Positions 25,543-33,710 of a stretch of DNA of 64,000 bases are shown here, in pieces. The first letter of the stretch is position 1, and each line of letters starts with the position of its first letter. The stretch spans positions 18,076 to 82,075 of the forward strand of contig CAYXWH010000003.1 in NCBI GenBank assembly GCA_964468755.1. The letters run 5' to 3'. The notes below the pieces were generated by a model, which made no database searches, was not told the origin of the DNA, and saw only the letters and a program-made list of their open reading frames with translations. The stretch is from CAYXWH01 sp964468755. Lineage in GTDB: Bacteria; Chloroflexota; Dehalococcoidia; Dehalococcoidales; RBG-16-60-22. The position numbers and the translations under genes were made by a program.

Positions 25543-25866
25543 TTAATCTGGTTTTGGCCCCTTTACATCCAGCCTTTTCTTCACCGATTCCACCTTATGA
25601 CTCATGGTAGCTACCTTATCCCAACGCTCGTCAATCTTCACTGTGGTAACCACCCGCGGCACTCCGGCTTCCAGGGCAGAACGGTGCATTCTACCCGCCA
25701 GGCTCAATAGCCGGTCAAGCTCACCTTCAATAATGGTGCCCATAGCGGTCAGCTCATAGGTAATATCCGGCTCAGCCTTTACTATAGCCACCGCGCTAGC
25801 TACATACTCACTGACCGAAGCCGTTCCCGTTCCCACCGGCACAATGCTTACCTCAATGATTGCCAT
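25543..25866 (-). CDS. Thiamine-binding protein, MTH1187/YkoF-like (DUF77)
   Basis: 107 residues from the ATG at 25866, chosen because AGGAGG stands 8 bases upstream and MAIIEVSIVPVGTGTASVSEYVA is the family N-terminus; the frame itself is open further upstream. The MTH1187 signature continues with YELTAMGTIIEGELDRLL, and a C-terminal VTTVKIDERWDK strand. The family forms ferredoxin-like homo-oligomers that bind thiamine or HMP-type ligands. Its position next to the thiC riboswitch unit fits a thiamine role. It is transcribed toward thiC but lies upstream of the thiC promoter. Confidence 0.88.
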   Translation of the reverse strand: MAIIEVSIVPVGTGTASVSEYVASAVAIVKAEPDITYELTAMGTIIEGELDRLLSLAGRMHRSALEAGVPRVVTTVKIDERWDKVATMSHKVESVKKRLDVKGPKPD

Positions 25867-26006
25867 TATTCTATCCTCCTTTTCCAAGTTGCGGAAACCA
25901 CCCGTTCCCGACTTAATCTGTGCCCCCCTGCCAGCATATAATTTATTGTAGCCAAACAGCAACAATCATACCATACGGTAGTAGGGTAACTATCAGGCTG
26001 ATTTCC

Positions 26007-26035
26007 TTGACTTTTATTTTACCTTAGTTTAGAAT
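26007..26035 (+). promoter_or_regulatory. Promoter for the Wood-Ljungdahl operon
   Basis: TTGACT (26007-26012), 17 bp, TAGAAT (26030-26035): 5 of 6 matches in both boxes. It leaves a leader of about 118 bases before the cooC ATG at 26160. It is the only strong promoter I see before the run of same-strand genes that continues to 47326, though internal promoters are likely. Confidence 0.7.
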
Positions 26036-26159
26036 ATTTAATCATTATATAAAGCATTTCCGGTAATACGAATCGAAAACACCTGCCTTCGAATTAAATT
26101 ACCAGTCTGAGCAATTCTTGCGGAGTTGCAGGTTTTATGTTACTCAAAGCAAGGTTTTC

Positions 26160-26948
26160 ATGAAGATAGCGATTAGTGGCAAAGGCGGAGTAGGTAAAAC
26201 CTTACTGGCGGCTTTCTTATCTAAAAAATTCGTCAAGGCGGGATATTCGGTAATCGCTATTGATGCTGATCCGGACGCCAATTTAGCATCAACCTTGGGT
26301 TTTCCCAGTCCGGAAACTATTACGCCTATTTCGGAGTTAAGTGACCTTATTGAAGATCGTACGGGCATGCGGCCCGGTCAGTCAGGCACATTCTTCAAGT
26401 TAAATCCCAGGGTTGATGACCTACCCGAAGACTACTCGGCAAAACTTGATGGTATAAAACTGATGGTAATGGGACGGATCAAACGGGGCGGTACCGGTTG
26501 CTATTGTCCGGAGGGTGCCTTATTACAGGCACTGCTCTCCCATCTGCTGGTTTACCGCGATGAGGTGGTTGTTCTGGACATGGAGGCGGGAATAGAGCAC
26601 CTGGCACGAGGCACCGCGAAGTCAGTCGATAAACTCATTGTCGTGGTGGAGCCAGGTCACCGCAGTATCGAGACCGCTCATACCATAAACAAACTAGCTC
26701 AGGACCTGGGCATGAAGAATATCGCATTGGTCGGCAATAAAATCCGAAATAACGCTGACGAAGAATTCGTCAAGTCGAATCTGCCTGACTTTGAATTCTT
26801 TGGTTTTATCCCCTATGACCAGGCAATAGTAGAAGCCGACCTGGCCAACCGTTCGGTATTCAACGCGAGTCCCCGTGTTTCAGAAACAATAAACACTATC
26901 CATGAGAGACTGATGTCATCACTGGGAACGCGAAACATAAAGAGCTAA
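26160..26948 (+). CDS. CooC-type nickel-insertion ATPase for CODH/ACS (copy 1)
   Basis: 262 residues from ATG at 26160 (AAGG upstream); the 14 codons upstream in frame are probably leader. This MinD-like P-loop ATPase has deviant Walker A SGKGGVGKTLLAAF (about residues 5-18), AIDADPDANLAST (about 36-48), the Cys motif CYCPEG (about 111-116), and switch-II-like VVLDMEAGIEHLARG. CooC/AcsF proteins mature the Ni-containing clusters of CODH and ACS; the CxC motif is their metal site. It heads the C1 operon, 92 bp before fhs. A second homologue lies at 30805. Confidence 0.9.
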   Translation: MKIAISGKGGVGKTLLAAFLSKKFVKAGYSVIAIDADPDANLASTLGFPSPETITPISELSDLIEDRTGMRPGQSGTFFKLNPRVDDLPEDYSAKLDGIKLMVMGRIKRGGTGCYCPEGALLQALLSHLLVYRDEVVVLDMEAGIEHLARGTAKSVDKLIVVVEPGHRSIETAHTINKLAQDLGMKNIALVGNKIRNNADEEFVKSNLPDFEFFGFIPYDQAIVEADLANRSVFNASPRVSETINTIHERLMSSLGTRNIKS

Positions 26949-27040
26949 GCACCTGGCTTTTTACTTTATCCCATTAGAGACTATAAAACACCGGTACCAA
27001 AAACGGGTAAAAACAAAATAATAATGTGAGGAGGTTTCCT

Positions 27041-28804
27041 GTGGCCTACGATGCAACCAAAATGAAGGACTGGCAAATTGCCGAAGCGGCTGAAGAAAAC
27101 ATGCCAAAGTCAGCGGAGTGGCAGGAGCGACTGGGCCTGGAAAAGGACGAGATACTACCCTATGGACGCATTGCCAAGCTCGATTTCCTGAAGATTATGG
27201 ACCGGCTCCGGGGCCGGCCGGATGGTAAGTACATTGAGGTCACCGCTATAACCCCCACGCCGCTTGGTGAAGGCAAAACCACGACCACGATGGGTCTTCT
27301 TGAAGGTCTCGGCAAGCGCGGCAAGAATGCGGGCGGCTGTATTCGCCAGCCCTCCGGCGGTCCCACCATGAACATTAAGGGGACTGCCGCCGGTGGCGGC
27401 AACGCGCTCCTTATCCCGATGACCGAGTTTTCGATGGGGCTCACCGGCGACATTAACGATATTATGAATGCCCACAACCTGGCTATGATAGCGCTCACTG
27501 CCCGAATGCAGCATGAGCGCAACTACGATGACGAGCAGTTAGCCCGCCTGACCAGGATGCCCCGCCTGAATATTGACCCCACCCGCGTGGAGATGGGCTG
27601 GATTATGGACTTCTGCGCTCAGAGCCTGCGCAATATCATTATCGGCATTGGCGGTCGCATGGACGGCTTCACCATGCAGTCCAAATTCGGCATTGCGGTC
27701 AGCTCCGAGCTGATGGCCATTCTATCCATTGTTACCGACCTCGCTGATTTACGCAAACGCATGGACGAGATTACCCTCGCCTATGACCGCAAAGGAAAGC
27801 CGGTTACTACCGGTGACCTTGAGGTAGGCGGAGCGATGACTGCCTGGATGCGCAATACCATAAACCCGACTCTGGCGAGCACAGTAGAATACCAGCCCTG
27901 CATGGTCCATGCAGGTCCTTTCGCCAATATTGCCGTTGGTCAGTCCTCCATTATCGCTGACCGCATCGGACTGAAGATGTTCGACTACCACGTTACCGAA
28001 AGCGGTTTTGCTGCCGACATCGGCTTTGAGAAATTCTGGAACGTCAAGTGCCGCTACAGTGGCCTCAAGCCACATGTCTCCGTGCTGACTACCACCATCC
28101 GCGCCCTGAAGATGCACGGCGGCGGACCCAAGGTGGTTGCCGGGCTTCCCCTGCCTGAAGCCTATACCAAGGAAAACACAGAGCTACTGGAAAAGGGCCT
28201 GGAGAATATGCTGCACCACATCAACGTTATCAAGCAGTCGGGTATCAACCCGGTGGTATGCATCAACTCATTCTACACCGATACCAAGGATGAGGTAAAC
28301 GTAGTCAGAAAGGCAGCGGAAGCAGCCGGGGCACGCTGTGCGCTCTCTTCCCACTGGGCTGACGGCGGCGATGGTGCTCTGGAACTGGCTGACGTCGTGA
28401 TGGACGCCTGCAACGATACCAATGACTTCCGGTTCCTGTATCCCAATGAAATGAAGCTGCGTGAACGTGTCAATAATATCGCCAAAGTGGTCTATGGCGC
28501 TGACGGCGTTTCCTGGACACCGGAAGCCGAGGCGAAAGCCAAGAGATTTGAAGAAGACGCCAAATATGATGAGTACACCACCATGATGGTAAAGACCCAT
28601 CTATCCCTCACTCATGATCCGGCTCTTAAAGGAGTACCCAAGGGCTGGACACTCCCCATCCGCGACGTGCTGATTTATTCCGGGGCAAAATTCCTCTGCC
28701 CCTGCGCCGGAGCCATCAGCCTGATGCCCGGGACCAGCTCTGACCCGGCTTTCCGTAAAGTGGATGTGGACGTAAATACCGGAAAGGTACAGGGGTTATT
28801 CTAA
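27041..28804 (+). CDS. fhs: Formate-tetrahydrofolate ligase (FTHFS)
   Basis: 587 residues from the GTG at 27041 with GAGGAGG upstream; ATP-dependent formylation of THF, the second methyl-branch step of the Wood-Ljungdahl pathway. The ATP loop is TPTPLGEGKTTTTMGL (about residues 71-86). GGAIRQPS-like CIRQPSGGPTMNIKG, LTGDINDI, HAGPFANIA and AGLPLPEAY are family landmarks. The ~30-residue N-terminal extension relative to short forms occurs in some lineages. It sits between cooC and the corrinoid-activator gene, fixing the cluster as an acetyl-CoA pathway operon. Confidence 0.97.
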   Translation: MAYDATKMKDWQIAEAAEENMPKSAEWQERLGLEKDEILPYGRIAKLDFLKIMDRLRGRPDGKYIEVTAITPTPLGEGKTTTTMGLLEGLGKRGKNAGGCIRQPSGGPTMNIKGTAAGGGNALLIPMTEFSMGLTGDINDIMNAHNLAMIALTARMQHERNYDDEQLARLTRMPRLNIDPTRVEMGWIMDFCAQSLRNIIIGIGGRMDGFTMQSKFGIAVSSELMAILSIVTDLADLRKRMDEITLAYDRKGKPVTTGDLEVGGAMTAWMRNTINPTLASTVEYQPCMVHAGPFANIAVGQSSIIADRIGLKMFDYHVTESGFAADIGFEKFWNVKCRYSGLKPHVSVLTTTIRALKMHGGGPKVVAGLPLPEAYTKENTELLEKGLENMLHHINVIKQSGINPVVCINSFYTDTKDEVNVVRKAAEAAGARCALSSHWADGGDGALELADVVMDACNDTNDFRFLYPNEMKLRERVNNIAKVVYGADGVSWTPEAEAKAKRFEEDAKYDEYTTMMVKTHLSLTHDPALKGVPKGWTLPIRDVLIYSGAKFLCPCAGAISLMPGTSSDPAFRKVDVDVNTGKVQGLF

Positions 28805-28834
28805 ACGGAGCCGAACCGGAAAACACGGGGTTAC

Positions 28835-30808
28835 ATGAAGAAAGCTTCCAAAAATAGCAAGGTAAGGGTTCACTTCAACCCGGACAATGTTGACATTATC
28901 GTCGACAAGGGAGAAAACCTGTTACAGGCGGCGATCGCCGCCGGGGTACATATCCACGCTTCCTGTGGCGGTAAGGGTGTTTGTGGCACCTGCAAGGTGG
29001 TCATCGAAAAGGGTGAGGTGGAATCCGCCAGGACTGACCGGGTTTCCGAAGCCGAATACCAGCAGGGAATACGGCAAGCCTGTCAGTGCCAGATACTGTC
29101 CGACCTGGCCGTCTATGTACCGGTAGAATCGAGACTGGAAAAGGCTGTTTTGTCCCAGGAAAGCAAAATGACCTCGTCAGTCCTGGCTACCGGCTGGAGA
29201 TTCAAACCACCCCTTAGCAAATTGTACGTGGAACTGTCCCCACCGACGCTCACCGACAATGCCGGAGACCTTACCCGCCTGCTCCGGGGTTTAAAGCAGC
29301 GCTTTGCCCTGAGCGACCTGTCGGTTGACTTCCCGGTAGTCAGGAAACTGGGCAAGGTTCTGCGCGACAGCGACTGGAAGGTTACCGTAACCACGCTTGT
29401 CACCGCCGCCAAACCGCGCACCAAGGCATGGAGACGGCCAAGGATTATAGACATTGAACCGGGTGATACCAGGGAGATCCATTATGCTCTTGCCTTCGAT
29501 ATTGGCACCACCACCGTCTGCGGACAATTACTTGACCTGAACCGGGGCAAAGTGCTTGCCGAAAGCATAGACTATAACGGACAGATTAGCTACGGAGAGG
29601 ATGTCATTACCCGCATTGCCTACTGCCAGAAAGCCGGCGGTCTGAAAAAACTACAGCAAGCCGTGGTGGCGACCATAAACGGGACTATCGATGAGATGGT
29701 CACCAGGAGCCGTGTTCCTGTTGAAACTATCGGCCACATAATGCTGGCGGGCAATACCACCATGACTCAGCTCTTGCTGGGACTGGACCCCAGATATATC
29801 CGGCTGACTCCCTATACCCCGGTGGCTAACTTTTTCCCGCCGGTTGAAGCCGCCTCTCTGGGTATCAAGGTTGGGGAACACGTGCAGGTCTTTGCCTTCC
29901 CCGCCGTCGCCAGCTATGTGGGCGGGGACATTGTCGCCGGTGTTATTGGCGCGGGACTGCACCAGAGAAAGGCCCTGACCTTCTTCATGGATATAGGGAC
30001 CAACGGTGAAATAGTAATCGGTAATTCGGAATGGATGGTGACTGCTTCCTGTTCGGCGGGGCCCGCCTTTGAAGGCGGCGGCATCAAGCACGGTATCGTC
30101 GCCAGTAACGGCGCCATTGAAGACTTCAGCATCGACCCCAATAGCCTTGAGCCCACCATCGGCACTATTGGCCAGGTGAAACCAAAAGGAATCTGTGGCT
30201 CGGGGCTGATTAACATTATCGCCGGTCTGCTTGAAGCCGGTCTCATCAATCAGAAGGGGAAATTCAACCCTGACCTGCCCACAAAACGAATCAGGCCGGG
30301 TGACGACGGTTATGAGTATGTGCTATCCTGGGCAACGGAAACCCAGACCGGAAAAGACATTGTCATTACCGAGGTAGATATTGATAACCTCATACGGGCG
30401 AAGGGAGCTATCTATGCCGGCTGCCAGACACTGAGTGCCAGCGTCGGGGTGAACTGTGCTGACTTTGAGCAGGTGATTATCGCCGGCGCTTTCGGCAGCC
30501 ATATTGATATTGAACGGTCAATTACCATCGGCTTACTCCCTGACCTGCCGGTGGACAGGTTCGTGTTCGTCGGCAACGGCTCGCTGCTGGGTGCCAGGCT
30601 TACTTCGTTCTCCCGAGACCTGCTCGATGATGCCCGGCGGGTAGCGCAAATGATGACCAATATTGAGTTGAGCGAAAGCATCGATTTCATGAATAATTAT
30701 ATCGCTGCCCTGTTTCTACCTCACACCAACGCCAGTGAATTCCCTGCGGTAAGCAAACGTCTGGCACAAAAGGCAGGCAAGAAAACCAAACAGGGGAGTG
30801 CCAATTGA
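28835..30808 (+). CDS. Corrinoid protein reductive activator, RACo-like (2Fe-2S + ASKHA ATPase)
   Basis: 657 residues. The N-terminal plant-type [2Fe-2S] domain has CGGKGVCGTC (residues 44-53) and CQC (83-85). A linker (~105-220) precedes an ASKHA ATPase with AFDIGTTTVCGQLLD, MLAGNTTMTQLLLG, FMDIGTNGEIVIGN and GICGSGLINIIAGLLEAGL. This domain order is that of RACo/RamA-type activators, which use ATP to re-reduce Co(II) corrinoid to Co(I) on the CoFeS protein. The CoFeSP genes (acsC, acsD) lie in the same operon. It overlaps the next gene by 4 bases. Confidence 0.93.
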   Translation: MKKASKNSKVRVHFNPDNVDIIVDKGENLLQAAIAAGVHIHASCGGKGVCGTCKVVIEKGEVESARTDRVSEAEYQQGIRQACQCQILSDLAVYVPVESRLEKAVLSQESKMTSSVLATGWRFKPPLSKLYVELSPPTLTDNAGDLTRLLRGLKQRFALSDLSVDFPVVRKLGKVLRDSDWKVTVTTLVTAAKPRTKAWRRPRIIDIEPGDTREIHYALAFDIGTTTVCGQLLDLNRGKVLAESIDYNGQISYGEDVITRIAYCQKAGGLKKLQQAVVATINGTIDEMVTRSRVPVETIGHIMLAGNTTMTQLLLGLDPRYIRLTPYTPVANFFPPVEAASLGIKVGEHVQVFAFPAVASYVGGDIVAGVIGAGLHQRKALTFFMDIGTNGEIVIGNSEWMVTASCSAGPAFEGGGIKHGIVASNGAIEDFSIDPNSLEPTIGTIGQVKPKGICGSGLINIIAGLLEAGLINQKGKFNPDLPTKRIRPGDDGYEYVLSWATETQTGKDIVITEVDIDNLIRAKGAIYAGCQTLSASVGVNCADFEQVIIAGAFGSHIDIERSITIGLLPDLPVDRFVFVGNGSLLGARLTSFSRDLLDDARRVAQMMTNIELSESIDFMNNYIAALFLPHTNASEFPAVSKRLAQKAGKKTKQGSAN

Positions 30809-31563
30809 GTATTAACATTGCCGTAGCCGGGAAAGGCGGTAGCGGAAAATCCTCCGTTGCCAGCCTGATTATCCGTTTTCTGAAGCAGAATGGAAAGACC
30901 CCCATTCTGGCGGTTGACGCTGACCCCAATGCCAACCTGGCAGAAGGTCTGGGACTTGAGGTAACCGAGACGGTAGGTCGTATACTAAACGATTTTCAGG
31001 GTATCAAATTGAAAATACCGCCGGGAATGACCAAAGAGGCGTATCTGCAATACCAGCTCAATACCGCCATAGTGGAAAGTACCGGTCTTGACCTGCTGAC
31101 CATGGGACGGGGTGAAGGCCCGGAATGCTACTGCTACCCCAATGTGGTTATCCGCAAGCTTATCGACGAACTCTCCGGGAACTATGCCTGTGTGGTCATG
31201 GATAATGAGGCGGGCATGGAACATCTCAGCCGGAGAACCACCCAGAATATAGATGAGCTTATTCTCGTCTCCGATCACTCCATAAAGGGAATACGAGCCA
31301 TCTCCCATATCAAGGAACTGGTCAGGGAGCTGAAGCTGGTAGTAAAAAGAGAATCGGTGATTATCAATTTCGTTGCCAACGGTATTGACCCCCTTCTCAA
31401 CAAAGAGATGGAGCGACTGCACATTGCGCCGACGGCGACCATTCCTGTGGACGAGGATTTGCGGAGATTCGACCTTGAGCAAAAACCGCTCTTTGAAATG
31501 CCAGACACCTCGAAGGCGGTTATAGCAGTCAATGAGCTTATGAATACGTTATTGCCAAAGTAA
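30805..31563 (+). CDS. CooC-type nickel-insertion ATPase for CODH/ACS (copy 2)
   Basis: 252 residues. The start is TTG at 30805 within the RACo-like stop (ATTGA), with GGGGAG 7 bases upstream. It has P-loop AGKGGSGKSSVASL (about residues 7-20), AVDADPNANLAEG, CYCYPN with the CxC metal motif (about 109-114), and VVMDNEAGMEHLSRR. A paralogue of 26160-26948 but with its own spacing and a SGKS instead of VGKT loop, so the two may serve different Ni sites (CODH C-cluster versus ACS A-cluster). That split is inference. Confidence 0.9.
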   Translation: MSINIAVAGKGGSGKSSVASLIIRFLKQNGKTPILAVDADPNANLAEGLGLEVTETVGRILNDFQGIKLKIPPGMTKEAYLQYQLNTAIVESTGLDLLTMGRGEGPECYCYPNVVIRKLIDELSGNYACVVMDNEAGMEHLSRRTTQNIDELILVSDHSIKGIRAISHIKELVRELKLVVKRESVIINFVANGIDPLLNKEMERLHIAPTATIPVDEDLRRFDLEQKPLFEMPDTSKAVIAVNELMNTLLPK

Positions 31564-31598
31564 AAACTTTGTAATTCTTTACAATAAAGGGGTGGAAA

Positions 31599-32486
31599 AT
31601 GACAGCACAAATTATCAGTGGCACGGAAATTGCCAAACAGATTCGCGAGGAGCTTAAACAGGAGATTGCCGAGCTGAAAGAAAAGCACAACCTTGTGCCC
31701 GGCCTGGTTACCGTGCTGGTGGGCGCAGACCCCGCCTCACAGGTATATGTCGGGCAGAAGGAAAAAACCTCCAACGCCCTGGGTATATACTCGGAACGGT
31801 ATGACCTGCCGGAGGAGACTACCCAGCAAGAACTACTGGCTCTGATCGATAAACTGAACAACGACCCCAAGATTCACGGGATTCTGGTTCAACTCCCCCT
31901 GCCCAAACACCTGAACGAGGAGGAAGTCCTTTATGCTATTAACCCCGTGAAAGATGTTGATGGCTTCCACCCGGTAAATGTAGGTAAACTGATGATAGGT
32001 GAACCAAACTACCTGCCCTGTACCCCGGCAGGCATCCAGCAGCTGCTTATCCGTTCCGGTGTAGAAACGGAAGGAGCCGAGGTAGTGGTTGTCGGCAGGA
32101 GTAACATCGTGGGTAAACCGATTGCCAATATTCTCCTTCAGAAAGCACCGGGAGCTAACGCCACGGTTACTTTATGCCACACCAGAACCCGCGATATTTC
32201 CTTTCACACCAAGCTAGCTGATATAATAATAGTAGCTGCCGGTAAACCGAAAGCGATAACTGCCGACATGGTTAAAGAGGGAGTAGTTGTTATTGATGTC
32301 GGTGTGAACCAGGTGGGCACAACGCCGGAGGGCAAGCGAATACTCGCCGGTGACGTTGATTTTGATACCGTGAAAGAAAAGGCAAAGGCCATCACCCCGG
32401 TACCCGGTGGTGTGGGCCCAATGACCATAACCATGCTCATGAAAAACACCGTAAAGGCAGCCAAACTGGCGGCTGGTCTAACCTAG
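31599..32486 (+). CDS. folD: Methylene-THF dehydrogenase / methenyl-THF cyclohydrolase
   Basis: 295 residues; interconverts formyl-, methenyl- and methylene-THF, steps three and four of the methyl branch. Visible: the catalytic Tyr-x-x-x-Lys YVGQKEK (about residues 50-56), QLPLPKH, the NPVKDVDGFHP motif (about 111-121), CTPAGI, VVGRSNIVGKP (dinucleotide loop), and PVPGGVGPMT near the end. GGGGTGG precedes the ATG. Located between cooC copy 2 and a small gene leading into acsD. Confidence 0.97.
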   Translation: MTAQIISGTEIAKQIREELKQEIAELKEKHNLVPGLVTVLVGADPASQVYVGQKEKTSNALGIYSERYDLPEETTQQELLALIDKLNNDPKIHGILVQLPLPKHLNEEEVLYAINPVKDVDGFHPVNVGKLMIGEPNYLPCTPAGIQQLLIRSGVETEGAEVVVVGRSNIVGKPIANILLQKAPGANATVTLCHTRTRDISFHTKLADIIIVAAGKPKAITADMVKEGVVVIDVGVNQVGTTPEGKRILAGDVDFDTVKEKAKAITPVPGGVGPMTITMLMKNTVKAAKLAAGLT

Positions 32487-32500
32487 GCAAAGGAGGAACC

Positions 32501-32719
32501 ATGGAATATAAAATTGAGAAGGTGAAAGCTCCGGGCAGGGATGATGTGGAGTTGCTGGGCGCAACCTATGAACCGGGTAGACCTGAGGGAGAGGAAATCG
32601 GACAGTGGCGGCAGAAGCTTGAGAGCCGGGAGGAAAAGCTCAGGTATCTGCAAAACGGAGAGCGTTACTGGTATGGGAAAGACTGGTTTGGTAGCGAAAA
32701 GAGAAAAAACCCGGCTTAG
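32501..32719 (+). CDS. Small conserved-position protein of unknown function between folD and acsD
   Basis: 72 residues, highly charged (many Glu, Lys, Arg, Gly), no cysteines, no membrane segment. A very good AAAGGAGG stands 6 bases before the ATG, spacing to neighbours is tight (14 and 13 bp), and the reading frame fills the gap exactly, so I regard it as real. The end is rich in aromatics (RYWYGKDWFGSE). I do not recognise a family. Its position inside the operon suggests a small accessory or regulatory subunit of the C1 enzymes. Confidence 0.7.
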   Translation: MEYKIEKVKAPGRDDVELLGATYEPGRPEGEEIGQWRQKLESREEKLRYLQNGERYWYGKDWFGSEKRKNPA

Positions 32720-32732
32720 TTAAGGAGGGGAA

Positions 32733-33680
32733 ATGGCATTTGAAAAACCAAAAACGGCATACAGCGGTAAAATCAAGGAAATCACCTTAAGTAAGGGGGA
32801 AAAGGCGGTAACTGTGGGTGGCGAGACAGCCTACCCGTTTTATCTCTTCGAAGGAGAGATGCCCAAACTCCCCAGAATCGCCATGGAGGTTTATGACTGC
32901 CCCCCCGAGGAGTGGCCCGAAGCCGCCCTGGAACCCTTTGCCGGGGTAACCGATGACCCCGTTGCCTGGGCGCAAAAGTGCATCAATGACTATGGCGCCG
33001 AGATGATATGCCTTCAGTTGCTCAGTACCGACCCCAACGGTCTTGACCGAGATGCTGACGAAGCCGCCGCCGTGGTCAAGAAGGTAGCTGACGCCATCGA
33101 TGTACCGCTTATTGTGTGGGGTACCGCCAACCATGAGAAAGACACCGAAGTCTTAAGAAAAGTTGCTGAGCTCTGCCAGGACAAAAACCTGATTCTGGGG
33201 CCGGTTGAGGAAGGTGACCACAAGCGGATCGGTGCCGCAGCTATTGGCTACAAGCATACGGTAGCTGCCTCCACTCCCATCGATATTAACCTCGCCAAGC
33301 AGCTCAATATTCTACTGGGTAACCTCGGTGTTCCCGATGAACAGCTTATCATTGACCCCACGGTCAGCGGCATTGGCTACGGAATCGAGTACTGTTACTC
33401 GGTGATGGAACGAATACGGATGGCCGCTCTGACCCAGCAGGACGAAAAGCTCCAGTTCCCGATTATCTGCAATATAGCCAAAGAAACATGGAAAACCAAG
33501 GAAGCCAAACTGTCAGCCGAAGAGGCTCCCGGCATGGGAGACCCTAAAAAGAGAGGCATTTTACTAGAGGCTACGTCTACCATGACTTTACTACTGGCCG
33601 GAGCCGATATCCTGGTCATGAGGCATCCCGAAGCCATCGAGCTGGTCCGGGAGATGATATCCGAGCTGACTGCTTCCTGA
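32733..33680 (+). CDS. acsD: CoFeS protein small subunit (CODH/ACS delta)
   Basis: 315 residues. AcsD is the TIM-barrel subunit of the corrinoid iron-sulfur protein that caps the cobalamin for methyl transfer from methyl-THF to ACS. Landmarks: VTVGGETAYPFYLFEGEMP at the N-terminus, VPLIVWGTANHEKD, LGPVEEGDHKRIGAAA, and GADILVMRHPEAIELV at the C-terminus. The partner acsC follows three genes later. AAGGAGGGG lies just before the ATG. Confidence 0.93.
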   Translation: MAFEKPKTAYSGKIKEITLSKGEKAVTVGGETAYPFYLFEGEMPKLPRIAMEVYDCPPEEWPEAALEPFAGVTDDPVAWAQKCINDYGAEMICLQLLSTDPNGLDRDADEAAAVVKKVADAIDVPLIVWGTANHEKDTEVLRKVAELCQDKNLILGPVEEGDHKRIGAAAIGYKHTVAASTPIDINLAKQLNILLGNLGVPDEQLIIDPTVSGIGYGIEYCYSVMERIRMAALTQQDEKLQFPIICNIAKETWKTKEAKLSAEEAPGMGDPKKRGILLEATSTMTLLLAGADILVMRHPEAIELVREMISELTAS

Positions 33681-33710
33681 GATACTAACCAAAAATGGGA
33701 GGATAAGTAA

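Noticed and set aside
26081..26133. ACCTGC/GCAGGT inverted repeat in the leader of the Wood-Ljungdahl operon
   Set aside because: Only 6 bp with a 41-base loop; no terminator or known riboswitch landmarks follow.
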